64,000 bases of DNA from Paludisphaera soli (GCF_011064595.1 NZ_JAALJI010000001.1:372001-436000), one strand, 5' to 3'; shown: positions 42,874-52,308, counted from the first letter of the stretch. Numbers and translations: made by a program. The notes: generated by a model not told the origin, from the letters alone.

Positions 42874-43797
42874 TCAACCGCCGTCGTCGAGCGGGATCGT
42901 CTCGATCGCGACGCCGTTCCGGTCGGCCCGATACCGATCCAGCCCGCCGTCCTCGCGCTCGCAGAGGTACGAGCCGACGTCCCGGAAGTACGCGACTTCG
43001 GCGGGCTTGCCCGCCGGTAGGTGGGTCCGGAGGACTCGCGGGTCGTAGAAGCGGAATACCCCCTCCCCGCCAGAAGCCGTCCTCCTCGTCGCCAGGCGGA
43101 ACAGCCCGGCCCGCAGTTCGTCGAACGGCCGGACCGACGTCAGGAAGACCCCCCAGGCCTTGCCCCAACCGTCGCGGACCAGGGCGTCGAGGAAGGTGGA
43201 GTGCCTCGGCAGCTCGATCAGGTAGGGCGCGACGACCGCCAACTCGGACGCTCTCGGCTCGTCGAACATCGACTGATGGCGCTCCGGGCACTCCAGCACC
43301 CGCCGGTAGACGTCCGGGCCGCGGGCGGCGTCCAGGATCGAGTAGAGGGGGTCGCGGAGCCCTCGGAGAATGGCGATCGCTCGGTCCTGCGGCGAACCGG
43401 ACGCGTGGGGGAGAGTCGTTTCGGCGGAGCCGAGCGATGGGCCGAGGGGTTCCGCGGGCGTCGCGGCGACGAGGACCGCTCCTGAAGGGGCCCCGGCTTC
43501 CAGGCGGACGCGGAACAGGGTCTCCCCCGCGCCGATGAGGTCGCCTGGGCCGACGAGCCCGGCTTCGACCTCGGAGCCGTTCACGGTCGTCCCGTGGGAG
43601 CTGCCCAGGTCGCGGACGCGTCCCTCGCGGCCGTCGAACTCGACCGAGAAATGGCGACGCGACATCGTTCGGTCGCCGACCAGCACCATGGCCGAGGGCT
43701 CCGCCCGTCCCACGACCGCCTCGGCGCCGGCCTCGAGCGCGAACGACCGGCCCGCGTTGGGACCCGACCGGACTTCGAGGACGAGGACTCGACTCAT
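42874..43797 (-). CDS. FHA-DUF4123 fusion, probable T6SS effector chaperone
   Basis: The 307-residue product joins two modules. Residues 1-98 are an FHA domain (VVGRAEPS, MSRRHFSVEF, LGSSHGTTVNG), which binds phosphothreonine. From about 135 on it matches the DUF4123/Tap-type chaperone pattern: LRDPLYSILDAAR, the SMFDE and VAPYLIEL segments, WGKAWGVFLTS, and FRFYDPRVLRTHLP. DUF4123 chaperones load effectors onto VgrG or PAAR tips and are usually encoded beside their cargo. It is the third gene of the minus-strand vgrG-PAAR-chaperone run, 46 bases after the PAAR gene. The FHA part may make loading depend on a kinase such as the PpkA-like one in this window. Which effector it serves is not evident. 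Confidence 0.88.
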   Translation of the reverse strand: MSRVLVLEVRSGPNAGRSFALEAGAEAVVGRAEPSAMVLVGDRTMSRRHFSVEFDGREGRVRDLGSSHGTTVNGSEVEAGLVGPGDLIGAGETLFRVRLEAGAPSGAVLVAATPAEPLGPSLGSAETTLPHASGSPQDRAIAILRGLRDPLYSILDAARGPDVYRRVLECPERHQSMFDEPRASELAVVAPYLIELPRHSTFLDALVRDGWGKAWGVFLTSVRPFDELRAGLFRLATRRTASGGEGVFRFYDPRVLRTHLPAGKPAEVAYFRDVGSYLCEREDGGLDRYRADRNGVAIETIPLDDGG

Positions 43798-43843
43798 CGT
43801 GGGCTCCCACCTGGGGCGTCGACGGCCCGGGACGCGCCTGGCT

Positions 43844-44425
43844 TCAAAGCTCGACGAAGGGTTCGCCGGTCTCGGCGGCGGAGGCCATCGCGCCGACCCC
43901 GCCGACGTACATGGCGTCGCCGATGATCACCGTCGGCATCCCCATCGCGATGCTGTTGGGCGGGCCCAGGCACTCGATGATCGTGTCGCCGGCACGGCTG
44001 GCGGGGAGGTTGTTGATCAGAACTGACAGGCTGCCGGTGACCACCATGCCGGTCGAGTGCGGCGGGGGGGAGGCCGGCGGGGCGAGAGGGGTCGAGCACA
44101 TGTGCTGGTCGGCGCCCATGCCGGCGCTGGTCATCGCGGCCGTCATCGATGCGGTGGCCGCCTGCTGGGCGGCGACCTCGGCGGCTTTCGCGGCGGGGAA
44201 GGCGGGCGTCCCGGCGGCGGCGGTCGAGGCGACCATCGCGGTCGTGATCGCCGCGTCGCTGGCGGCCTTGGCGGCCGTGATCCCGGGGGCGGCGGCCAGC
44301 GGCATAGCTCTCCAGGCGGGCTTGCCGCCGATCAGCACGTTGAGGCTCCCCGGCCCCGGGCCGAGGATCGGCGGCAGCGGGTGGGCGACGGGGTCTCCGA
44401 CGCGTGCGGCGGGCCCTTGCGGCAT
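43844..44425 (-). CDS. PAAR-like T6SS spike-tip protein
   Basis: The 193-residue protein caps the VgrG spike. It opens with PAARVGDPVAHPLPPILGPGPGSLNVLIGGKPAWR, the PAAR-type start, and its second half has GSLSVLINNLPASRAGDTIIE and PNSIAMGMPTVIIGD, the repeated strand motif of the folded cone. Between them lies an Ala-rich insert of about 75 residues (AAKAASDAAITTAMVAST), longer than in plain PAAR proteins. No C-terminal toxin extension is present. It is 30 bases from vgrG and followed by the FHA-DUF4123 chaperone gene. Confidence 0.85.
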   Translation of the reverse strand: MPQGPAARVGDPVAHPLPPILGPGPGSLNVLIGGKPAWRAMPLAAAPGITAAKAASDAAITTAMVASTAAAGTPAFPAAKAAEVAAQQAATASMTAAMTSAGMGADQHMCSTPLAPPASPPPHSTGMVVTGSLSVLINNLPASRAGDTIIECLGPPNSIAMGMPTVIIGDAMYVGGVGAMASAAETGEPFVEL

Positions 44426-44455
44426 GGTCGGATTCCCCTTTCGCTCGGGATCTCG

Positions 44456-46645
44456 TCACGAGCAGGACTTGTCCCCGGTCTTGGCGTCGTCGGCTTCCTT
44501 CGGCTTCCGGGGAGCGGCCTTCTTCGGCTTCTTCGGACTGGCCGACTTCGCGGAGCCGGTCCCGCCGCCGCAGTTGATCTTCACCATCGTCCCCTCGATC
44601 GTCACGCCCGTGGCGTCGATCTTCACGAAGCCGCCTGCGGCCTTGATGACCAGCTCCATCCCGGCCTCGATCACGACCTTCATGCCCCCCTTGAGGTGCA
44701 GCTCCTGGCCCGCCTCGGTGACGTGGGTCGTCCCGATCTTCTCCTGACGCTCCCCGCCGACCGTGAGGTGCTGATCGCGGACGACGCTCTCGGTCCGCGA
44801 GCCCTCGATCTGGACGTCGTGGTTCCCGCCGCCGGGGCCGCCGCCGATGAAAAGCTCGACGTTCCCCTCGACGTGCTCGACGCGGTTGCGATGCACCAGG
44901 GCGTTGTGGTCGCGCCAGATCTCCTCGCTGTGGTCGCCGGCCTCGTTCTTCTCGTCCTCCTTGCCGACGATCGAGTGGCGGTCGTGTTGGACCCATTCGA
45001 TGCAGTCGTTCTTCACGCGGGCGTCGTAGTCGCGTTCGGCGTGGAGGAAGATCTGCTGCTTGTCCTTGGCGTCGAAGAAGCGGAACTCGTTGTAGCCCTG
45101 CCCCCCCTTGCTGGTGTTGGACTTGAACCCGCTCACCAGGTTGTCGTCGTTGTGCTTGGAGTCCGGCCCCTTGCCCAGGTAGGGGGGCATCTGTTCGGCG
45201 TTGTACACCGTGCCGATGATGATCGGCTGGTCGACGTCCCCTTCCAGGTGGTCGACGACGACCTCCTGGCCGATTCGGGGCCAGAACGACCCGCCCCACC
45301 GCTTGCCGGCGATGGGCTGGGCGACGCGGATCCAGCACGAGCTGTTCTGGTCGTTCTTCCCCTCGCGGTCCCAATGGAACTGGACCTTCACCCGGCCGTA
45401 TTTGTCGGTGTACAGCTCCTCACCCTTGGGCCCGACGACGACGGCCGTCTGGGTGCCGTGCACGACCGGTTTCGGCGTCACGCGACGGGGGCGGAACGGC
45501 ACCGCGCAGGGGATGCAGGTGAACGAATTCTCGTAGACGGTCTCGTCGAAGTCGCCGGAGCGGTAATTGCCGGTCATTCTCGCGGAGTGGCTGACCGAGG
45601 TCAGGACGTACGCGCCGTTGGCGTTGAAGTGCTCCTTGAGGTTGAAGACGTGGCCGGCGGTGAACTGACGGAATCGGCTCGCGCCCGCGAGCTGCACGGC
45701 GTCGGCGGCCTCCTCCTGGATCCGGATCTGGGCTGTCCGCTGGTTGTCCTGGAAGATCTTCTGGACGTCGCTCGGCCGATCCCCGCGGCCGGGGTCGACG
45801 CCGTCGAACCGCTGGGCGTAGCCGCCGGGCCAGTCGTAAAGCTCCAGCTGGGAGGGGTTGCCGATCTTGAGCTTGTGCGAGACGTCGCCGACCTGCACGG
45901 AGTCCTGGATCAGCTTCTCGACTTCCAGGTGCTTGTGGGGCAGTTCGAAGCAGTGGTCCCAGAGGACGACCTTCATCGGCCGCAGGTCCTGGCTCTTCTC
46001 CAGCAGGGTCATCCGGTCTTCCTTGAGCGCCGTCCCTTCGATGGCCTCGTACGTCACGGAAGTGTCGAAGGGGACGTCCTGGTGCGCCGCCGGCTGATCG
46101 GCCACGATCATCGTGTGGCCGCCTTCGGCATGCGTGAAGAAGTAGAAGATCCCCTCCTCCTCCATGAGCCGTGAGGCGAAGTCGAAGTCGGACTCGCGGT
46201 ACTGCACGCAGTAGTCGCGCGGCTCATACTTCCCCTTGAGCTGATACTGCACGGGGAGCCCGGAGAACACCTTTTTCAGGATCTCGGGGACGCCCACCTG
46301 CTGGAAGATCCGGCTCTGGGTGCGGCGCGTCAGGAACCACGCCTCGGGCACGACGTCCATGTGGTAGGTCGTGAACGTCGCGTCCCGCCCCCCCTGCACG
46401 ATCCGGTTGCAGACGCCGCTGAAATGGCGGACGCCGCCGCCGGGCGCGTTGACGTGGCCGGTGACCTTCTTGCCCAGGAGCTGATCGAAGGGCACGTCGG
46501 TCTCGTGCTCGGCGATCAGATCGAACTGGAAGCGGAAGAGCTGCGAGAGCGCCTCGGAGCCGCGGAGCCCGACGAGGAACAGGCGATCGGGCCCCAGGGG
46601 CGTCGTGATCGTCAACGGTCGGTTAGCTTGGACGTAGCCGGCCAT
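44456..46645 (-). CDS. vgrG: type VI secretion spike protein VgrG
   Basis: The start is the ATG at 46645 (MAGYVQANRPLTITTPLG). The frame runs on upstream, but there it is not protein-like. The 729-residue product has the gp27-like part (LFLVGLRGSEALSQLFRFQFDL, YCVQYRESDFDFASRLMEEEGIFYFF), the gp5-like OB domain (VVGPKGEELYTDKYGRVKVQFHWDREGK with SCWIRVAQPIAGK), and a beta-helix of short repeats (around residues 560-680). It ends in a Lys-rich tail (about 35 residues, KKPKKAAPRKPKEADD) with no toxin domain. It is the first gene of the minus-strand vgrG-PAAR-chaperone run. Confidence 0.96.
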   Translation of the reverse strand: MAGYVQANRPLTITTPLGPDRLFLVGLRGSEALSQLFRFQFDLIAEHETDVPFDQLLGKKVTGHVNAPGGGVRHFSGVCNRIVQGGRDATFTTYHMDVVPEAWFLTRRTQSRIFQQVGVPEILKKVFSGLPVQYQLKGKYEPRDYCVQYRESDFDFASRLMEEEGIFYFFTHAEGGHTMIVADQPAAHQDVPFDTSVTYEAIEGTALKEDRMTLLEKSQDLRPMKVVLWDHCFELPHKHLEVEKLIQDSVQVGDVSHKLKIGNPSQLELYDWPGGYAQRFDGVDPGRGDRPSDVQKIFQDNQRTAQIRIQEEAADAVQLAGASRFRQFTAGHVFNLKEHFNANGAYVLTSVSHSARMTGNYRSGDFDETVYENSFTCIPCAVPFRPRRVTPKPVVHGTQTAVVVGPKGEELYTDKYGRVKVQFHWDREGKNDQNSSCWIRVAQPIAGKRWGGSFWPRIGQEVVVDHLEGDVDQPIIIGTVYNAEQMPPYLGKGPDSKHNDDNLVSGFKSNTSKGGQGYNEFRFFDAKDKQQIFLHAERDYDARVKNDCIEWVQHDRHSIVGKEDEKNEAGDHSEEIWRDHNALVHRNRVEHVEGNVELFIGGGPGGGNHDVQIEGSRTESVVRDQHLTVGGERQEKIGTTHVTEAGQELHLKGGMKVVIEAGMELVIKAAGGFVKIDATGVTIEGTMVKINCGGGTGSAKSASPKKPKKAAPRKPKEADDAKTGDKSCS

Positions 46646-46808
46646 GATCCGAAGGCTCCCCAGGAAGCGCCGCGCCGGAATGGCTCTCGCGTCGGGCGGG
46701 GGGAGGCTCCCCCGCGCGGCGGCCCGCCCTCGGCGGCGATGGCGGACCGACCGAGCCCCATGATAGCGGGGCGTTCCCCGGCCGCAAGCGAGCGGATCGA
46801 CGAGGTGC

Positions 46809-46837
46809 TCGTCATTCCCGTAAGACATTACTAAGAT
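46809..46837 (+). promoter_or_regulatory. possible promoter for the tandem-FHA gene
   Basis: TCGTCA (46809-46814) and TAAGAT (46832-46837) have a 17-base spacer. They lie in an AT-richer patch (GACATTACTAAGATTGAAG) in the divergent region between vgrG and the FHA gene, about 90 bases before the start. Matches to sigma70 boxes are partial. Confidence 0.35.
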
Positions 46838-46926
46838 TGAAGTCGGTGTGACGCGGTTCGACAACGCCCGTCAGGCCCCGCGGACGCCCGGCCGCGGCGA
46901 ACCGACGCACGCTTCGGGGGCCGACC

Positions 46927-48372
46927 ATGACGACGCCTGACGACGACAACCGCACACTTGGGCTGCCCCCCGGAGCCCGTCGCAAGCTGGCTCGCGAACT
47001 CGATCGCGAGCGCGGGGACGAGCCCGGCCGGCCGTCGGGCGACACGCCCCCCGCCGGCTCGTCGCCCACGCTCCCGCCCTCCCGTCCGGGCGCGGTCCCG
47101 CCGAGGCCCCCGGCCCCCTCCCGCCCCGAGCCCGACGCCGAGAGTTACGCGACGATCCCGCCCGTCCCCGGCTTCGGCGGGCGTCGCGACCGGGGGCCGG
47201 CCTCGCCCCCGCCCGCCTCGCCATCTCCCCCGAGGGCCTATCAACCCTGGGGGGCCGACGAGCCGCCAGCCGCTCCCGCCTCGCGCGTCGACGAGCCGCT
47301 GCACCCGGGCTGGACCATGCTCGAGCCCTTGGCGCCCGTGGGCAACCCCTGGGAGCAGGTCGAGCCTCCGCCCAGCCCGCAGGCCCGGCCGCCCCTCGTC
47401 GAGCCGCCGATGGACTCCTCGGTCCCGACCCGCGTCGCGCCGGCGGACGAGCCGGGCCGTTCGCCGCTCCCGCCGCCCGCGCCGGCCTGGCGGCCCGCCC
47501 CCGCGCCGCCCACTCCTCCTGCCCCGCCGGCGAGCTTCGAGCCCCCGGCGCCGCCGAGAGACGTCCCGGGCCGGTGGACGGCGGCCCCGGGATTCGCGCC
47601 CCCGCGACCCGCGGCCGACGACAACTCGAATCGCACCATGGCGATCGACCGGGTCTTCCCCTCGCAGAAGAACCCGCTGCTGACCCTGCAGTTCTACAAC
47701 ACGACGTTGCGGCGATGGTCGGACCTCGGGGCGGTCCGTGGGTCCTATCTGGACCTGGGGAGGTCGACCTTCCAGGACTGGAATCCGAACCCCGAGGATC
47801 TCGCGGAGCACCACGTCCGCCTGATGATCGACGAGGGCAAGCTCTATGTGGAGCCGCTCCCCAGCCTCAACGGCGTGTACCTCAAGCTCAGGCCGAACCG
47901 GTCTGCGCCTCTCTCCCCGGGGGCGCGGTTTCGGATCGGCCGTCACGTCCTGGCGTTCCGACCGGGGGACGACGTCGCGGCCCTGGTCGAGCCCCTGCGC
48001 TCGCCCGAGGGGGAAGTCTTCCAGTCTCGGGTCCTCGTCCCGCTCGGCTTCCTCGACCTGATCGGGCCCGACGGCCGGGCCTACCTCAGCCACCCCGTCA
48101 CCAAGACCGAGGAGCCCGGCACGCGGATCGGGCGAGGCGGGGCCCGTTGCGACCTGGCCCTCACCGGCGACGATTGGGTCAGCTCCGAGCATGCCCGCGT
48201 GACGTTCTCCGACGGGGCGTGCTTCCTGGAAGACCTCAAGAGCACCAACGGGACGTTCCTGCAACTGCTCGCGATGCAGGAGATCCAGTGCGGGGCGGCG
48301 GCCCGGCCCGACGCCGGCGACATCTTCGCGATCGGCGGCTACATGATCCGCGTCGTCGAGGAGCGCCCCTGA
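46927..48372 (+). CDS. tandem FHA-domain protein with Pro-rich N-terminal region
   Basis: This 481-residue protein has a disordered Pro/Ala/Arg-rich N-terminal half (about 1-240) and two FHA-like domains. The first (about 255-350) is weak, with DLGRST and LNGVYLK in place of the GR...SR.H...NGT motif. The second (about 390-475) is complete: TRIGRGG, WVSSEHARVTF, LKSTNGTF. FHA domains bind phosphothreonine, and Fha proteins switch on T6SSs after phosphorylation by PpkA kinases, so this is a plausible output of the kinase encoded at 8864. No PppA-type phosphatase gene is visible in the window. It lies between divergent vgrG and convergent clpV, with 22 bases to the clpV stop. Confidence 0.85.
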   Translation: MTTPDDDNRTLGLPPGARRKLARELDRERGDEPGRPSGDTPPAGSSPTLPPSRPGAVPPRPPAPSRPEPDAESYATIPPVPGFGGRRDRGPASPPPASPSPPRAYQPWGADEPPAAPASRVDEPLHPGWTMLEPLAPVGNPWEQVEPPPSPQARPPLVEPPMDSSVPTRVAPADEPGRSPLPPPAPAWRPAPAPPTPPAPPASFEPPAPPRDVPGRWTAAPGFAPPRPAADDNSNRTMAIDRVFPSQKNPLLTLQFYNTTLRRWSDLGAVRGSYLDLGRSTFQDWNPNPEDLAEHHVRLMIDEGKLYVEPLPSLNGVYLKLRPNRSAPLSPGARFRIGRHVLAFRPGDDVAALVEPLRSPEGEVFQSRVLVPLGFLDLIGPDGRAYLSHPVTKTEEPGTRIGRGGARCDLALTGDDWVSSEHARVTFSDGACFLEDLKSTNGTFLQLLAMQEIQCGAAARPDAGDIFAIGGYMIRVVEERP

Positions 48373-48385
48373 GCGGGCGCTCCTC
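48358..48385. terminator. hairpin shared by convergent FHA and clpV genes
   Basis: A perfect 11-bp stem (48358-48368 with 48375-48385) has a 6-base loop. It overlaps the last codons of the FHA gene and lies 10 bases from the clpV stop. No T-run follows, so terminator activity is uncertain. Confidence 0.45.
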
Positions 48386-48394
48386 CAGTCGTGC

Positions 48395-51118
48395 TCACTC
48401 GATCGTGTAGGCGAAGCCGCCGTCGTCCCCGACCGAGACGTGGACGCGGGAGACCCCGCGGGCCTCGGCCATTCGCGAGAGGACTTCCTGCGAGATCTCC
48501 GGCAGCACCGATCGGGTGAGGATGTGGTCGACGTTGCGCGCCCCGGTCTGGACCTCCTTGCAGCGGCCGCCGATGCACTCGACCACGCCCTCGTCGTAGG
48601 TGAACGCGGCGTCGTGGTTCTCCTTCATCCGCTGGGCCACCCGACCGAGCTGGAGTGTGATGATCCGCCGCATCACCTCGTCGGAGATCGGGTAGTACGG
48701 CACCACGATCAGGCGGCCTAGGAACGCCTGCTTGAAGATCTGCACCCCGCGCTCGGTGGTCGCGGCCAGCAGGTCGGGCCAGACGGCCTCGCTCAGCTGC
48801 TCCGGCGAGGGCGTCGCCTCGGCGTCGCGGCAGAGTTCCAGGATCGTGTCGGTGCCGACGTTCGAGGTCAGCAGGATGATCGTGTTCTTGAAGTCGATCT
48901 CCCGCCCCTCGCCGTCCTCGAGGGTCCCCTTGTCGAAGACCTGGAAGAACAGCTCCAGGACGTCGGGGTGGGCCTTCTCCACCTCGTCCAGCAGCACGAC
49001 GCTGTACGGCCTGCGGCGCACGGCCTCGGTTAGGACGCCCCCCTCGCCGTAGCCGACGTAGCCCGGTGGAGAGCCCTTCAGGCCCGAGACCGTATGGGCC
49101 TCCTGGTACTCGGACATGTTGATCGTGATGAGGTTGCGCTCGCCGCCGTAGAGGGCCTCCGCCAGCGCGAGGGCGGTCTCGGTCTTGCCGACGCCGCTGG
49201 AGCCGACCAGGAGGAAGACGCCGATGGGCCGCCTGGGGTCGGTCAGGTTGGCCCTGGCCGTGCGGATGCGCTGGCTGATCGCTTCGAGGGCGTGGGACTG
49301 GCCGATGACCCGTTGCTCCAGCCGGGCGCGGAGGTTCAGCACGGTCTGGATCTCGTTGGCGAGCATCTTGCCGACGGGGATGCCGGTCCAGCCTGAGACG
49401 ACCTCGCCGATCGTCTGCTCGTCGACGAATACCTGCATCAGAGGCTCCTCCCCCTGCACCGATCGCAGTTCGACGGACTTCGCGTTGAGGTCCGCCTGCT
49501 GGGCGGCGAGGTCCTCGGACGGACGGAACGGCTCGCCGTTGGTCGCGGACGCGGCGTGTCCGGCCTGCTCCTCGCGATAGAGGGCCTCGACCTTCTGGGC
49601 GAGTTCGCGGATCTCGGCGACGCGCGTCTTCTCGTCTTCCCAGCGGGCCTCCAGGGCGGACAGCCGGGCCTTCGCGGTCTCCAGCTCGGCCCGGCGGGCG
49701 TCGATGTCGGCGTCGTTGGGCGAGCCGGTGGCCCGCTCGCGGTCGAGGATCTGGATCTCCAGCTCCAGGTGCTCGATGTCGCGTCGGCAGTCCTCGACCG
49801 CCGGGGGGACGGCGTTCTGGCCGATCGCCACGCGGGCGCAGGCGGTGTCGAGCAGGCTGACGGCCTTGTCCGGGAGCTGCCGCGCGGGGATGTAGCGGTG
49901 CGAGAGCTTGACGGCGGCCTCGACGGCCTCCTCCAGGATGCGCACGCCGTGATGCTTCTCCAGGATCGCGGTCAGCCCCCGCATCATCCGGACGGCGACG
50001 TTCTCGCTGGGCTCCTCGACCTTGACGACCTGGAAGCGACGTGCGAGCGCCGCGTCCTTCTCGAAGTACTTCTTGTACTCGGCCCAGGTGGTGGCGGCGA
50101 TGGTGCGAAGCTCGCCACGGGCGAGGGCCGGCTTGAGCAGGTTGGCGGCGTCGCCCTGGCCGGCGGAGCCGCCGGCGCCGATGAGCGTGTGGGCCTCGTC
50201 GATGAAGACGATGACGGGGGTCGGCGAGGCCTTGACCTCGGCGATCACCTGCTTGAGCCGATTCTCGAACTCCCCTTTCACGCCGGCCCCCGCCTGCAAG
50301 AGCCCGAGGTCGAGCGTGCGCAGGACCACGTTCTTAAGGGCCGGGGGGACGTCGCCCTCGGCGATCCGCCGGGCGAGTCCCTCGACGACGGCGGTCTTGC
50401 CGACGCCCGCCTCGCCGGTGAGGATCGGGTTGTTCTGGCGGCGTCGGATCAGGATGTCGACCATCTGACGGACCTCGGCCTCGCGGCCGACGACCGGATC
50501 GATCTCGCCGCGACGGGCCCGCTCGGTCAGGTTGATCGTGTACTGGTCGAGCGAGGGGGTCTTGCTGACGGCGGCCGTCCCGGCCGAGGCGGAACCGGAG
50601 CCGTCGGCGGCGGGGGCGGCCGAGGCGGCCGAAGCCCCGTCGTCCTCGTCCGACCCCGCCGCGATCTTCATCAGGCTCGGCTGGAGCTGATCGGTCTTGA
50701 TCTTCCCCAACTCGCGCGAGGCGGTCCGCGCCATCCGGCCCAGCTCCTCGTGATCGAGGAGGGCCAGCAGGAGCACGCCCGAGCGGACTTCGGGGGCGTG
50801 GTACTGAAGCGACGCCAGGACCCAGGAATTCTGGATCAGCCGGACGATCGAGAGCGAGATCTCCGGGTTGCGCTGGACGCCGCGTCGGAAGCCGTCGAGC
50901 GTCTTCGTCAGCTCGCGGAGCACGACGGCCGGGTCGATCTCGAACTGGCGGAAGATCCGGGAGCAATCCGTGTTCGGCTGCTCGACCAGCTTGACCAGCC
51001 AGTGCTCGACCTCGATGCTGGGGTTCGTGCGGGTGAGGGCGAGGCCGGCGGCGCCTTGCAGGGCGTTCAGGCAGGTCTTGTTCAGGACCTTGATCAGCGC
51101 TGCGGATTCCACGGCCAT
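48395..51118 (-). CDS. clpV: T6SS sheath-recycling AAA+ ATPase ClpV (TssH)
   Basis: ClpV unfolds contracted TssB/C sheath for reuse. The start is the ATG at 51118 (MAVESAALIKVLNK); the longer frame upstream is not protein-like. The 907-residue product has the N-domain (residues 1-150), a variable linker, a first AAA+ domain with Walker A GEAGVGKT and Walker B VIFIDEAH, a coiled-coil middle domain (about 410-530) and a second AAA+ domain with GSSGVGKT and VVLLDEVEKAH. The conserved SPPGYVGYGEGG pore loop and a C-terminal D2-small domain follow. Its length and the extended N-domain suit TssH over the general chaperone ClpB. It is read toward the FHA gene from its own promoter (51181-51208). Confidence 0.94.
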   Translation of the reverse strand: MAVESAALIKVLNKTCLNALQGAAGLALTRTNPSIEVEHWLVKLVEQPNTDCSRIFRQFEIDPAVVLRELTKTLDGFRRGVQRNPEISLSIVRLIQNSWVLASLQYHAPEVRSGVLLLALLDHEELGRMARTASRELGKIKTDQLQPSLMKIAAGSDEDDGASAASAAPAADGSGSASAGTAAVSKTPSLDQYTINLTERARRGEIDPVVGREAEVRQMVDILIRRRQNNPILTGEAGVGKTAVVEGLARRIAEGDVPPALKNVVLRTLDLGLLQAGAGVKGEFENRLKQVIAEVKASPTPVIVFIDEAHTLIGAGGSAGQGDAANLLKPALARGELRTIAATTWAEYKKYFEKDAALARRFQVVKVEEPSENVAVRMMRGLTAILEKHHGVRILEEAVEAAVKLSHRYIPARQLPDKAVSLLDTACARVAIGQNAVPPAVEDCRRDIEHLELEIQILDRERATGSPNDADIDARRAELETAKARLSALEARWEDEKTRVAEIRELAQKVEALYREEQAGHAASATNGEPFRPSEDLAAQQADLNAKSVELRSVQGEEPLMQVFVDEQTIGEVVSGWTGIPVGKMLANEIQTVLNLRARLEQRVIGQSHALEAISQRIRTARANLTDPRRPIGVFLLVGSSGVGKTETALALAEALYGGERNLITINMSEYQEAHTVSGLKGSPPGYVGYGEGGVLTEAVRRRPYSVVLLDEVEKAHPDVLELFFQVFDKGTLEDGEGREIDFKNTIILLTSNVGTDTILELCRDAEATPSPEQLSEAVWPDLLAATTERGVQIFKQAFLGRLIVVPYYPISDEVMRRIITLQLGRVAQRMKENHDAAFTYDEGVVECIGGRCKEVQTGARNVDHILTRSVLPEISQEVLSRMAEARGVSRVHVSVGDDGGFAYTIE

Positions 51119-51180
51119 CTCGACGACTCCTCGGGACGATTCCGGACGTTTCGCGGTGGGCGGTTGGAAAGCGACTGGAT

Positions 51181-51208
51181 CGTATAGCGGCCCGAATCCC
51201 GGTGCCAA
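51181..51208 (-). promoter_or_regulatory. sigma70-type promoter for clpV
   Basis: On the minus strand, TTGGCA (51208-51203) and TATACG (51186-51181) are separated by 16 bases. This gives five of six and four of six consensus matches and an untranslated leader of about 55 bases before the clpV ATG at 51118. Confidence 0.5.
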
Positions 51209-51321
51209 CAATGAAACGCCGCGACACGCCGGATTTGCTGCCACGGGGCCCATCATCGGGCGACGTCGCCCGGTCCCGACCGGACCACCGTCCGTCGACA
51301 TACGTTAGGAGAACCTCGAAC

Positions 51322-52287
51322 ATGACGCGAGGCGCAAAGATTCTCTCGGCCGCCCTGGCCGCCGCGCTCCTCTCCCTCGCTCCTTCGTTCGGCGACGAGC
51401 CGACCTACGACCGCAAGGAGGACGTCGTCTACGGCCGGAAGTACGGCACGGCGCTGACGATGGACGTGTTCAAGCCGAAGGCCGGCGCCAAGGGCGTCGG
51501 CGTGATCTTCATGGCGAGCGGCGGCTTCTTCTCGTCGCACGAGATGATCCAGCCGGTCTTCCTCAAGCCGTTCCTTGACCGCGGCTACACGGTCTTCGCC
51601 GTGGTCCACGGCAGCCAGCCTCGGTTCCAGGTCGACGAGATCGTCGCCGACGTGAATCGGGCCGTGCGGTACATCCGCGCGCACGCATCCGAATTCGGCG
51701 TCGATCCCGAACGGCTCGGCGTCTTCGGGGCCTCGGCGGGCGGGCACCTGTCGCTGATGCTCGGCCTCGCGGGTTCGCCCGGGGATCCCGATGCGGCCGA
51801 TCCGATCGATCGCGAGTCGAGCCGAGTCGCGGCCGTGGCCTGCTTCTTCCCGCCGACCGACTTCCTGAACTTTGGCGCGGCGGGCAAGTCGATGATCCGG
51901 CCGATGGATCATCAGGCGCCCTTCCGCGCCTCGTTCGATTATCGCGAGCGAGACGAGGCGTCGAACCTCTGGGTGCCGATCACCGACGAGGCGAAGCTGC
52001 GCGAGAAGGCGCGGGCGATCTCGCCGATCACCCACGTCAGCCCCGACGACCCGCCCGTCCTCATGATCCACGGCGACGCCGACGACCTCGTCCCGCTCCA
52101 GCAGTCCGAATCCATCGCCGCGAAGCTCAAGGAGGCCGGCGTCGCCAACGAGTTGATCGTCCGCCCAGGCGCCGGCCACGGCTGGCCGACGCTGTTCGAG
52201 GACCTGCCGCTGTTCGCCGACTGGTTCGACGAGCACCTGAAGGCCGGTGCGGCGTCCGATCCGGCGAGTCCGGCCCGATCCGAGTAG
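51322..52287 (+). CDS. exported alpha/beta hydrolase (esterase-like)
   Basis: The start is the ATG at 51322, ten bases after AGGAG (51307-51311). The 321-residue product has a signal peptide (LSAALAAALLSLAPSFG) and an alpha/beta-hydrolase fold of the BD-FAE/esterase kind. The nucleophile is Ser138 in GASAG, the probable acid Asp254 lies in HGDADD and the base His286 in GAGHGW. An oxyanion-type region is seen in FMASGGFFSSH. It is likely to hydrolyse esters outside the cytoplasm, for example acetylated sugars. It is divergent from clpV and convergent with the metallophosphoesterase; no T6SS role is implied. Confidence 0.88.
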   Translation: MTRGAKILSAALAAALLSLAPSFGDEPTYDRKEDVVYGRKYGTALTMDVFKPKAGAKGVGVIFMASGGFFSSHEMIQPVFLKPFLDRGYTVFAVVHGSQPRFQVDEIVADVNRAVRYIRAHASEFGVDPERLGVFGASAGGHLSLMLGLAGSPGDPDAADPIDRESSRVAAVACFFPPTDFLNFGAAGKSMIRPMDHQAPFRASFDYRERDEASNLWVPITDEAKLREKARAISPITHVSPDDPPVLMIHGDADDLVPLQQSESIAAKLKEAGVANELIVRPGAGHGWPTLFEDLPLFADWFDEHLKAGAASDPASPARSE

Positions 52288-52308
52288 CGCTCGTACGACG
52301 CGCCTCCG

